Source: Planomicrobium stackebrandtii
GTDB lineage: Bacteria > Bacillota > Bacilli > Bacillales_A > Planococcaceae
NCBI RefSeq assembly: GCF_030814955.1
Contig: NZ_JAUSWB010000001.1
Span: 124,001 to 188,000 of the forward strand
DNA: 64,000 nucleotides
Reading direction: 5' to 3'
Positions 50,514-58,344 of the stretch are shown here, piece after piece. Positions within the stretch are counted from its first letter, which is position 1, and each line of letters starts with the position of its first letter. The notes below the pieces were generated by a model that was given only the letters and a program-made list of their open reading frames with translations, did not search any database and had not been told where the DNA came from. The translations under genes and the position numbers were made by a program.

Positions 50514-51875
50514 TTACTGCTTACGCGTGCGAACAGCTACTGCCGTCGTCAGAGCCGCAAGCATTAAGCCAGCCAATACCCATAGGAATGGGAATGATCC
50601 GGTATCCGCTGTGCCGCCCATGCCTGTCGCAGGCATTTCAGATGGCATTTCCGTTGCCCCGAATTCTTCCGGGAACTGGTCCACAATCGCTGCAGACAAG
50701 CCAGCTGCCGGCATCGTCATGTGTGCATACGCTTCACGAATCGAGCTGTACGCCGTTTCGTAATCGCCTGCTACGTATGAATCAAATGCGGTCAATAACT
50801 GTTCTACGTGTGCCGTCAACCCTTCTTCCAGTGCATCCGCCGGAACGCGTCCTTCTGTTGCCGAATCCAGCAAGGCTGCCTGTTCCACGATGTATTCATC
50901 CAGTTCCGCACGTGCCTGTTCCTGGCCTTCTGTGTTCTCTTCACCTGTCGCAACTACATAGTCGACAAAATAGCCGATGTGCGATTTCCACGTTTCATCA
51001 AACTGTGCGCCGGCTTCTTCGCCGTAGACAGACGTGACGGCAGCCGTCAGGTCATCCGCATTGGCTAAAAGTGCAGCTGATGCCTGGTCAAAGCTTTCCG
51101 CGCCGTCCGCTCCGTCTTGCATCGCCATGGCCGCAAGTCCCGCGTGTTCCGTGAACGTCGCGTTCAACGTAGCGCGCAAGTCCACTGCCGGGGTATCGGG
51201 GTTGGTGTTGTCAAATTTCTCTGGGAATTGCGTCGTGATGGCAATCGACAAGCTTTCCGCGAACATGCTCATGTGGTGGATCGATTCGCGTTCGCCGGCA
51301 TAAGCCGCTTCGAAGTCGCCCGCTACATACGCATCAAACGCCGTGATCAGCTGATCCACGTGCACGTCCAGTCCTTCTTGAACCGCTGCGGCTGGCAAGA
51401 GTCCTTCTGTTGCCGTATCAAAGAAGGCCGATTGTTCCACTTTGTATTCTTCCAAAGCAGCTAACGCCTGATCTTTCGCTTCCTGGTTGTCTTCACCAGT
51501 TGCAACTACATAATCAACGAAATAGCCAATATGGGAATTCCAGACTTCAAGGAACGCTGCTCCGCCTTCTTCGCCATAGACCGAAGTCACAGCTGCGGCC
51601 AGGTCATCCGAGTTCGCCAGCAGCGCGGCCGAAGCTTGATCAAAATCTTCCGCGCCATCTGCGCCTTTGCGCATCGTTTCAACCGCTAAAAAGGCATGTT
51701 CCGTTAAGACGGTATCCAAGGCAATGCGCAATTCTGCAGCCGGTGTCGCCGTGCTTGACTCCATCGCGGTTTCGCTTGCCGGAGTGGAATGGCCGTGGCT
51801 GTCTGCCAATGCCGCCGTTGGTACCAATAAGGCTAATGATAGTGGAAGTGCTAAAAGACATTTGTTTAATTTCAT
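50514..51875 (-). CDS. Secreted two-module histidine protein with sortase-like anchor
   Basis: 453 residues. Signal peptide 1-24 (ending ALA-D), then HGHS and a Ser/Thr/Ala linker. Two homologous helical modules follow, about 48-222 and 232-406. Each has four conserved histidines with identical spacing: His60, 115, 172, 201 and His244, 299, 356, 385, all offset by 184. The C-terminus has MPATG (414-418), Gly linker, a membrane helix 428-448 and RTRKQ, an LPxTG-like wall anchor. Similar modules exist in Bacillus proteins of unknown function. Metal or heme binding is plausible. AGGGAGCG precedes the ATG. Confidence 0.75.
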   Translation of the reverse strand: MKLNKCLLALPLSLALLVPTAALADSHGHSTPASETAMESSTATPAAELRIALDTVLTEHAFLAVETMRKGADGAEDFDQASAALLANSDDLAAAVTSVYGEEGGAAFLEVWNSHIGYFVDYVVATGEDNQEAKDQALAALEEYKVEQSAFFDTATEGLLPAAAVQEGLDVHVDQLITAFDAYVAGDFEAAYAGERESIHHMSMFAESLSIAITTQFPEKFDNTNPDTPAVDLRATLNATFTEHAGLAAMAMQDGADGAESFDQASAALLANADDLTAAVTSVYGEEAGAQFDETWKSHIGYFVDYVVATGEENTEGQEQARAELDEYIVEQAALLDSATEGRVPADALEEGLTAHVEQLLTAFDSYVAGDYETAYSSIREAYAHMTMPAAGLSAAIVDQFPEEFGATEMPSEMPATGMGGTADTGSFPFLWVLAGLMLAALTTAVAVRTRKQ

Positions 51876-51919
51876 AAGTAATCGCTCCCTTTTTCTTTTT
51901 ATGGTTTCAAAGACATAAC

Positions 51920-51933
51920 GGAGAGCGCTTTCA
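51920..51933 (-). promoter_or_regulatory. cre-like site upstream of histidine-module gene
   Basis: Minus strand TGAAAGCGCTCTCC differs from the cre consensus only at the final base. It lies 45 bases before the start codon, so CcpA control is possible. Confidence 0.45.
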
Positions 51934-51954
51934 TTTAGATCACATTTTTTAAAA

Positions 51955-51982
51955 ATAAAAAAACTGACCGCAAAGCGGCCAG
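51955..51982 (-). terminator. Terminator after anti-sigma gene
   Basis: CTGACCGC / GCGGCCAG (51964-51971 and 51975-51982, one wobble), three-base loop, then seven T and ATTTTT on the minus strand. Confidence 0.9.
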
Positions 51983-52705
51983 CTAAATTCCTGCACTTAA
52001 AACAATTTCACCTTCCGGCAATTCGTTCCCTGCCTGCGGTTCGAGCGTAATAGCAATCGTATCCCATTCAGTCGAATCTGCATCCAGTTGGTAGTAACTT
52101 GCCCCTTCTCCGTTCGGATTAGGTGAAAATGCACCCGCTGGTATCGGCTGGTCATCCTTGATTAACCATACTTGATACACTTGGCTGGCATCCAGTTCTG
52201 CCAATTGATCGGCTTGAACAACCAAATTCAGCGATCCTTCTTCTTCAATCATAGCTGCGGTTGCCGTTCCTGCAAATGCTTCATTTGGCTGGAGTTCAAT
52301 GGATTCAATCGCCGTTTCCGGTGCATCGTCCTGATCTGACAGCTGCAGGAATGCATAGGCATTGCCCAAAAGCGATGCCAGGAATACAGCCGCTATAAGC
52401 GGTTTCCATATATTCGGCTTACTTTTCTTCCGGTGCAGCGGTATGGGAGACATTGCCGGATCTAATGCTGCTGGCGGATTGTCCTGTTCCGGTTTTTCTT
52501 CAAATACATTGGACAGAATTCGCGCTTTCATATCAGCCGGCGGTTCTATAGGATCCGCAAGATAAGGGAGCTCGCCAGTTGCTTCTATTATTTCCTGGCA
52601 TTCCGTGCATGTTTTCAAATGTTGTTCAAATAGCTGGATTTCATCTGCCGACAGCGTGCCGTTCAGATAATCCACTAAATGGTCACAATCCATGTTAGTC
52701 ATCAT
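51983..52705 (-). CDS. Anti-sigma factor (zinc ZAS + RskA-like domain)
   Basis: 240 residues. Zinc-anti-sigma motif His29-x3-Cys33-x2-Cys36 in the N-terminal helical domain, one membrane helix at about 101-120, and an extracytoplasmic RskA-type beta domain from 140 (VQADQLAELDASQVYQVWLIKDDQPIPAGAFSP). It should hold the ECF sigma factor encoded upstream until a signal outside the membrane leads to release. It overlaps the sigma gene by 11 bases. The start could also be the next ATG (52702); AAAGGGGGG serves either. Confidence 0.9.
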   Translation of the reverse strand: MMTNMDCDHLVDYLNGTLSADEIQLFEQHLKTCTECQEIIEATGELPYLADPIEPPADMKARILSNVFEEKPEQDNPPAALDPAMSPIPLHRKKSKPNIWKPLIAAVFLASLLGNAYAFLQLSDQDDAPETAIESIELQPNEAFAGTATAAMIEEEGSLNLVVQADQLAELDASQVYQVWLIKDDQPIPAGAFSPNPNGEGASYYQLDADSTEWDTIAITLEPQAGNELPEGEIVLSAGI

Positions 52706-53261
52706 AAGCCCCCCTTTCCTGCATCCCGTGCAGTGATGTTTTTAATTTCTTTAAAGCCAGACGTATTCGGCTCTTTACAGTCCCCAGCGGAATATCGCAC
52801 ATATCCGCAATTGTTTCATGAGTATGTCCCTTAAAGTAGAACAAATCAATCATTTTTTGCTGTTCGGCTGACAAGTGCTGAACAGCCGTTTGAATCTGAT
52901 CCTGCTTTTCCTGCCATTCTACCTGCACGTCTACAGGCGCGTCATTGCTGGCCGTTTGTGCGGCTTCTTCAATCGGCACCGTCGGTTTTTTGCGTTTTCG
53001 TATCAAATCGATCGCCGTGTTTTGTGCCATTCTGAACAGCCAGGAAGTAAATTTCCCTTTGCTTTCATCGTATACCCCTTTGCCGCGCCAGATTTTAATG
53101 AAAACCTCCTGCAGCGCTTCCTCAGCCAGATCGCGATCTTCCAGCATCTTATATAGAAATGAAAAAAGGATTTTTTCGTAGCGGTCGTATAATTGTTCCA
53201 GTGCTTCTTTGTCCTGGTCACTGATCCGCAAATATAAGCTGGTATCGGTACTTTTCTCCAT
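52695..53261 (-). CDS. ECF RNA polymerase sigma factor
   Basis: 188 residues. Region 2 at about 15-90 (LEQLYDRYEKILFSFLYKML, EEALQEVFIKIWR, KFTSWLFRMAQNTAIDLIRKRK) and region 4 at 125-180 (HLSAEQQKMIDLFYFKGHTHETIADMCDIPLGTVKSRIRLALKKLK). Closest to the SigK/RpoE-type group controlled by RskA anti-sigmas, as the next gene is one. Targets unknown; the histidine-module wall protein next door is a candidate. Confidence 0.93.
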   Translation of the reverse strand: MEKSTDTSLYLRISDQDKEALEQLYDRYEKILFSFLYKMLEDRDLAEEALQEVFIKIWRGKGVYDESKGKFTSWLFRMAQNTAIDLIRKRKKPTVPIEEAAQTASNDAPVDVQVEWQEKQDQIQTAVQHLSAEQQKMIDLFYFKGHTHETIADMCDIPLGTVKSRIRLALKKLKTSLHGMQERGAYDD

Positions 53262-53496
53262 CCCCTGTCTCCTTTATTACATATTTCGTCTTTCTACCTT
53301 ACTATACTTCCCGCTACAGGAAAATCTTTTCTTTTTTATGGACGTCATGATACAAAATCTTGTTCGAGAAATGCCGTACAGTTTGCCTCTTTATTCCTCT
53401 TACCTATACTACGTAAAAACCAGGCAGTTAGTTCACTTTTTCGGTAAAAACGGATTATAATTGGAGAAAGGTAACTGTGGATGGGAGGAATTCAAA

Positions 53497-54360
53497 ATGA
53501 ATTACAACATCACCGCTGCTACTGGAAATCTTGGAGTGAAAATCGTCGAAGAAGCTTTAAAGCACCTCGCTCCCGAAAACCTTTTGCTGACTGTCCGCAA
53601 TCCCGATAAAGCCGTTCGTTTTAAAAAACTGGGAATTGGGATTAAACAAGCAAATTACCGGTCTGAACAGGCACTCGCTGCTGCTTTTCGCGGGACTGAT
53701 GTCCTCATTTACATCCCCAGCCTGACTTTTCCAAGCGTCGCACGAATTATGGAATTTGAAAATGCTATCGTCGCGGCAGAAAAAACCGGGGTTAAACAGT
53801 TTATCTTTATTGGTTTTATGGCTGATCACGGCAATAACCCTTTTAAGATGAGCCCTTTTTTCGGCTATGTCCAGCGCCGGTTGGCATCAGGAAGTGTTCC
53901 ATACACCTATATCCGGAATGGCATGTACTCTGATCCTTTGCCGCCCTATCTTCCGGAACTCGCCCGACGAGGGAAAATTCTTTATCCGGTAGCAGATCAA
54001 AAAATCTCTTTTATCTCCAGGGCAGATTTGGCAAAAGCCATTGTGAAAATTGCTGTGAATGAAGAATTGCACGGCAGAGAGCATACATTAACCGGACCAA
54101 AAGCCTGGTCAATGAATGAACTTGCTGAGCTAATGAGCCGAATCAGCGGTTCGCCTATTGTTTACGACCCGCTCACTAATGAACAGTTTGCAGAACTCTA
54201 TGATGAACCAAAAGGCTTCGGGCCAGTTCTTGTTTCGTTATATGAAGCAGCGGCTAAAGGGTTAATGGGAGAAGTTACAGCGGATTTTGAGCGAATCACA
54301 GGAGAAAAAGCAGAAGATTTGTCCAGTTATATAGAACGGGAATACCAAAATTTATCCTAA
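53497..54360 (+). CDS. NmrA/QorB-like NAD(P)-binding oxidoreductase
   Basis: 287 residues from ATG 53497 (GGGAGGA upstream). Extended SDR fold: dinucleotide loop ITAATGNLG at residues 4-12, LLTVRNPDKAVRFKKLGI, IYIPSLTFP, FIFIGFMADHGNNPF and the helix KAWSMNELAELMSRISG. The first Gly of the usual TGATGxLG loop is Ala, seen in some NmrA-type proteins that bind NADP loosely as redox sensors. Quinone reductase QorB/YtfG is the best enzymatic comparison. Monocistronic with a strong terminator. Confidence 0.82.
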   Translation: MNYNITAATGNLGVKIVEEALKHLAPENLLLTVRNPDKAVRFKKLGIGIKQANYRSEQALAAAFRGTDVLIYIPSLTFPSVARIMEFENAIVAAEKTGVKQFIFIGFMADHGNNPFKMSPFFGYVQRRLASGSVPYTYIRNGMYSDPLPPYLPELARRGKILYPVADQKISFISRADLAKAIVKIAVNEELHGREHTLTGPKAWSMNELAELMSRISGSPIVYDPLTNEQFAELYDEPKGFGPVLVSLYEAAAKGLMGEVTADFERITGEKAEDLSSYIEREYQNLS

Positions 54361-54366
54361 TGCCAC

Positions 54367-54404
54367 TAAAAAACCGAAAAGCCAAAAGGCTTTTCGGTTT
54401 TTTT
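54367..54404. terminator. Bidirectional terminator between NmrA-like and hsp20 genes
   Basis: AAAAAACCGAAAAGCC (54368-54383) pairs with its complement from 54388, four-base loop, seven T on the plus strand. Lies between convergent stops. Confidence 0.92.
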
Positions 54405-54419
54405 ACTGCACCCGTGAAG

Positions 54420-54851
54420 CTATTCGATCTTGATCTGATGGCCTTCGTCTTTTTGCTTATCTTCTTTTGATTTGGGCACTTGCAGCATCAATACGCCATC
54501 TTTAAAAGACCCGGAGATATGATTTTCATCCACATCACCGATGTAGAAGCTGCGTTTGAATGAACCATAGGAACGTTCTTTCCGAATATAATGGCCATCA
54601 TTTTCTGTTGTTTCTTTATTTTCTTCTTTCTTTCCTTGAAGTTGGAGATAGCCATCTTTGTACTCCACAGAAATGTTTTCCTTTGCGAAGCCTGGAATAT
54701 CAACTTCCACTTCATAGTGATCTTCGGCATCTTTGATGTCTAATTGCGGATAATTGGCTTCTTTGAAAAAACGGTCAAACACATCCATTTCAAAGTTGCT
54801 GTTAAAAAGGCTTGGAAAAACATCTTCCCGTTTTCTTGGCAAAAGTCTCAT
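54420..54851 (-). CDS. Hsp20 / alpha-crystallin small heat-shock protein
   Basis: 143 residues. N-terminal variable arm 1-32, alpha-crystallin beta-sandwich 35-125 (LDIKDAEDHYEVEVDIPGFAKENISVEY, GSFKRSFYIGDVDENHISGSFKDGVLMLQVPK), C-terminal IxI-type motif in IKIE. It holds unfolding proteins as an ATP-independent oligomer. GAGAGGAGAG precedes the ATG. A sigma-A promoter of near-consensus strength lies about 165 bases upstream. No CIRCE or CtsR box is visible between promoter and gene. Confidence 0.93.
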   Translation of the reverse strand: MRLLPRKREDVFPSLFNSNFEMDVFDRFFKEANYPQLDIKDAEDHYEVEVDIPGFAKENISVEYKDGYLQLQGKKEENKETTENDGHYIRKERSYGSFKRSFYIGDVDENHISGSFKDGVLMLQVPKSKEDKQKDEGHQIKIE

Positions 54852-55017
54852 TTTAAAACTCTCCTCTCAGATTACTGTTCAGTAGAATTCCTCAAAAACT
54901 TTATCTCAGAAAGTCGGCATACAATGACATTTTCCAAAAAACACCTCTTCATCACACCGCCTTTTCCTCCTTTAACTACTATTTTACGGGGGTTAAACAA
55001 TACTCTTTCTACTAATT

Positions 55018-55045
55018 ATTATAGAAAAAAATATTTTTTTGTCAA
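55018..55045 (-). promoter_or_regulatory. Strong promoter upstream of hsp20
   Basis: Minus strand TTGACA (55040-55045), 16-base spacer made almost wholly of A and T, TATAAT (55018-55023). Both hexamers are perfect. It would give a leader of about 160 bases before hsp20. Confidence 0.8.
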
Positions 55046-55118
55046 TTCAGCACTATCGAAATTTACACCAAATTTAGAAATCAAATTTGCCAGCAATTGC
55101 CACCATCTGACCACTTGC

Positions 55119-57566
55119 CTACAAGTATCTGCCCGTATAGGAAGCCTCGTTGGCCGCAATCTTTTCCGGAGTTCCTTCAGCAATGACTCGTCCCCCTTCA
55201 TTCCCCCCATCAGGTCCCAAATCGATGACCCAGTCAGCTTCTCGGATGATTTGCGTATTATGCTCCACAATAATGACGGTATGTCCTTCATCCACCAGTT
55301 TATTGAGCAGCAGCAGCAGTTTTTTAACGTCGTTCGGGTGGAGGCCGGTGGAAGGTTCGTCCAAAATATACAGCGTTTCCCCTTTGCTTTTCCGGTTCAG
55401 TTCTTTAGCCAGTTTCAAGCGCTGTCCTTCGCCTCCTGACAAAGTAGTTAAAGTTTGTCCCCATTTCAGATAACCAAGCCCAACTTCACAGAGCAGCTCG
55501 ATGGTAGAAAGAATCTTGTCCTGTCCACCAAAGAAACTGGTGCTTTCCTCGATGCTGACATTCAGGATGTCCGAAATGGACCGGCCATGGTACGTTACAG
55601 CCAATACCTCTTGCTTAAAGCATTTTCCTGAACAAACCGGACAAACCACCTCAATGTCCGGCAAAAAATACATGGGTGTAAAAACATAGCCCATTCCAAG
55701 ACAGTGTTCGCAGCGTCCGCCTTCCGTGTTAAACGAAAAATGCTTTGCGGTCAATCCAGCTTTTTTTGACTGGGGCAATTTGGCAAACAAATTTCTGAGC
55801 AGTGTGTAGATTTCCGTGTATGTCGCCACATTCGACCGCTGCATCCGAGTCAAACCAGATTGGTCCACCGTGACCATCCTGTCGAGTTCTTGTGTGCCAG
55901 TAATTTGGTCGTAGCCATCTTTGATGTGATCTGTTTCTCCGCTGGCTGCCAGTATTTCAAATACTAACGAAGATTTACCGGAACCAGACACGCCAGTAAC
56001 CGCGGTAAACGTACCCAACGGAAATTCCACTGTAATGTTTTTCAAATTATTTTTAAAGGCATTTTGTATAGCTATATAACGCCCATTGCCTGTTCGGCGG
56101 GTCTTTGCAGGCAATTCCGGTTCCTTCAGGTAAGCACCCGTCACTGAATCCTCCTGGCTGATCAGTTGAGGCAGCGTGCCTTCCCCACCAATTTCTCCGC
56201 CGTTTATACCGGCGCCAGGACCAAGATCGATGATCCAGTCAGCCTGCTTCATGACATCCACGTCATGTTCAATGACCAGAACGGAGTTGCCAAGGTCGCG
56301 CAACTCTTTCAACACATCAATCAAACCTTGCGTGTCTTTCGGATGCAGTCCGGCAGTGGGTTCATCTAATATATATAAAACGCCCGTCAAACTGGAGCCC
56401 AAAATGGTTGCCAGCCTAAGACGTTGAGCTTCACCGCCTGACAAAGTGGCTGATTGTCTTTCCATGGACAAGTAGCCGATGCCGACATGGACGATTCGCT
56501 TGATTTTTTCACGCAGTTCGAAAACGAGTGATGACGATACCGACTCATCGTCCGCCCTAAAATTCTGTGAGATTTCCTCTACCCATGAAAGGATTGCATC
56601 CAATGGAATCTGGGAAACCTCAGAAATCGATTTCCCCCCCACTTTGACTTCCCGGCTTTCTTTTTTCAGCTTGGTGCCCTGGCATTCAGGACAGGTTTCC
56701 TGGAAGAAAAAATCCGCTTCTCCTGAGTTTCCCCCTTTTTCTTGATAACGTCTCCACATCCCAGTTAAAACACCTTCAAACTTTCCTTTGGCTACCGTTT
56801 TCGGAAGTGGTACTGCGGGGTAATGCTTTTTGAATTCTTCACTTTCCACTCCGTAAAAAAGCAAAGCTTTTTGGTTTGCCTTCCAGTCTTTTACCGGCAG
56901 AGTTTTATCTAGTGTAAAGCCGTAATGTTCGGCCGCTGCAACAGCGGAATTGCTGTAGTAATCGGCTATTGCCGCATTCCAAATCGTCACTGCGCTGTCA
57001 TTTAAACTTTTTTCGAGATCCACTACAAGCTCTGTCCGGATCCCAAGCTTTTTTCCTAGTCCCGAACAGGCCTCGCAAGCACCTTCAATTGTATTAAACG
57101 AGAAATGCGCTTTTTTTAAGTTTTTCATTTGATAACCACAAGCTGAACACGGCATCGTTTCGCTTTCCTCGTCCAGCTCCCTCGGCTTTCGGACCATCTC
57201 GCGGCAATTCGGACATTCTCGTATGCCCAGCTTTTCGTAAATGACACGCAAATACGTATACATATCCGTCACCGTCCCGACAGTCGACCTTGGATTGCGA
57301 TTGCTCGCTTGCTGCTGGCCGATGCCAATGGAAGGCGACAGTCCAGTGATGGACTCTACTTTGGGTTTATTGATGAAATTGGTAGTTAAACCGTTCAATT
57401 CCATATATTGGCGCTGGCTTTCCCGTTGGATGATGTCCAATGCCAATGTAGATTTCCCAGAACCGGATGGACCGGTAATTACAACAAATTGCTGTTTTGG
57501 AATCGCGACAGAGACGTTTTTCAAGTTGTTTTCAAAAGCCTTTTCAATGCGAATAAATTCAGTCAT
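55119..57566 (-). CDS. UvrA-like ABC ATPase (short paralogue)
   Basis: 815 residues; housekeeping UvrA has about 940-960. Two ABC modules: Walker A GPSGSGKST (near 32) and GVSGSGKSS (near 530), signatures LSGGEAQR and LSGGEGQR, Walker B ILDEPTAGLHP and ILDEPSTGLHP. Zinc-binding cysteines are kept (CPNC, CSAC, CEAC, CEHC, CPVC). The shorter first half fits UvrA2/drug-resistance UvrA proteins that lack the UvrB-binding insertion. Probably protects against DNA-binding compounds, together with the methyltransferase gene upstream of it. Confidence 0.88.
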   Translation of the reverse strand: MTEFIRIEKAFENNLKNVSVAIPKQQFVVITGPSGSGKSTLALDIIQRESQRQYMELNGLTTNFINKPKVESITGLSPSIGIGQQQASNRNPRSTVGTVTDMYTYLRVIYEKLGIRECPNCREMVRKPRELDEESETMPCSACGYQMKNLKKAHFSFNTIEGACEACSGLGKKLGIRTELVVDLEKSLNDSAVTIWNAAIADYYSNSAVAAAEHYGFTLDKTLPVKDWKANQKALLFYGVESEEFKKHYPAVPLPKTVAKGKFEGVLTGMWRRYQEKGGNSGEADFFFQETCPECQGTKLKKESREVKVGGKSISEVSQIPLDAILSWVEEISQNFRADDESVSSSLVFELREKIKRIVHVGIGYLSMERQSATLSGGEAQRLRLATILGSSLTGVLYILDEPTAGLHPKDTQGLIDVLKELRDLGNSVLVIEHDVDVMKQADWIIDLGPGAGINGGEIGGEGTLPQLISQEDSVTGAYLKEPELPAKTRRTGNGRYIAIQNAFKNNLKNITVEFPLGTFTAVTGVSGSGKSSLVFEILAASGETDHIKDGYDQITGTQELDRMVTVDQSGLTRMQRSNVATYTEIYTLLRNLFAKLPQSKKAGLTAKHFSFNTEGGRCEHCLGMGYVFTPMYFLPDIEVVCPVCSGKCFKQEVLAVTYHGRSISDILNVSIEESTSFFGGQDKILSTIELLCEVGLGYLKWGQTLTTLSGGEGQRLKLAKELNRKSKGETLYILDEPSTGLHPNDVKKLLLLLNKLVDEGHTVIIVEHNTQIIREADWVIDLGPDGGNEGGRVIAEGTPEKIAANEASYTGRYL

Positions 57567-57616
57567 TTGCAGCGCCTTCTTTCTTCATAAGCTGTCTATT
57601 GTTGTATATTTAGCCG

Positions 57617-58210
57617 TCATTGAGGGTTGCGGCATTCAATTGTCAAAAATAGCCCGCCGTAGTAGGAAGTCACCTTTTGTACTTCCCACCCTGAAGCCTT
57701 TACCAGCTCCAGTGTGTCCCGGTCCAAATGGCAGCCGTCGCATAGTTTTTTCCAGATTGGTGTCAAAGCCTTTTGTGTTTTCCCCATTATTTTTTGATCC
57801 ATTTTGACATGTTCGAATAGAAGAAGCTTGGCTCCCGGCTTGCTGACTCTTTGGATTTCCTGAAGAGCGCGAATGGGTTCCGGGATAGTGCAAAAAACCA
57901 AGGTCGCAACCACGCTGTCAAAGCTGTTGTCGGCAAACGGCAGCTGTTCTGCTTTTGCCTGGTACAGACGAATCGGAATTCGGGATTTCCTGATGCGTTT
58001 GACTGCCTGCTTTGCCATGGCCGGGTTTGGCTCAATGGCATCAACCTGCTCGACATTGCGGTAATAGCGAAAGTTGGCGCCTGTACCAAAACCAATTTCC
58101 AACGCCCTTCCCTGTGCTTTATGGACAAGGCCGGCACGAATTTTTTCAAAACGCGTTTTTTCCAGCGGCTTCATTGCTGCGTCGTATACATGGGGCAACC
58201 ATCCAGCCAT
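57617..58210 (-). CDS. Class I SAM-dependent methyltransferase
   Basis: 197 residues. SAM motif I LEIGFGTGANFRYY near residue 38, motif II AIEPNPAM with the acidic ribose ligand, QAKAEQLPFADNSFDSVVATLVFCTIPEP, and ISRVSKPGAKLLLFEHVK-like motif. Resembles UbiE-type methyltransferases and phosphatidylethanolamine-type enzymes of Bacillota. AAAGGAGC precedes the ATG. The UvrA paralogue starts 50 bases downstream on the same strand, so the two are likely cotranscribed. Confidence 0.85.
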   Translation of the reverse strand: MAGWLPHVYDAAMKPLEKTRFEKIRAGLVHKAQGRALEIGFGTGANFRYYRNVEQVDAIEPNPAMAKQAVKRIRKSRIPIRLYQAKAEQLPFADNSFDSVVATLVFCTIPEPIRALQEIQRVSKPGAKLLLFEHVKMDQKIMGKTQKALTPIWKKLCDGCHLDRDTLELVKASGWEVQKVTSYYGGLFLTIECRNPQ

Positions 58211-58300
58211 TGATCTTCAGCTCCTTTTCTACTCGTTGTATTGGTGTAGAATTCGACTCTTCTTTGCCATTATCCTTTCTATAAATATATAGCTGGCACC

Positions 58301-58337
58301 ACAAAAAAACGGCAGCCCCGTTACTGAGGCTGCCGTT
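58301..58337 (-). terminator. Terminator after aldehyde dehydrogenase gene
   Basis: AACGGCAGCC (58308-58317) pairs with GGCTGCCGTT (58328-58337), 10-base loop; the minus strand ends in seven T. Confidence 0.9.
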
Positions 58338-58344
58338 GGTTCAT

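Noticed and set aside
50452..51037. Long open frames opposite the histidine-module gene
   Set aside because: They are shadows of a high-GC, Ala/Glu-rich coding region; no starts with ribosome sites.
50514..51875. Tandem modules considered as a CRISPR or nucleotide repeat array
   Set aside because: The repeat is at protein level, two units of about 184 codons, with diverged DNA; no short spaced repeats.
54852..55118. Searched for CIRCE and CtsR operators upstream of hsp20
   Set aside because: Neither TTAGCACTC-N9-GAGTGCTAA nor the GGTCAAA heptad repeat is present.
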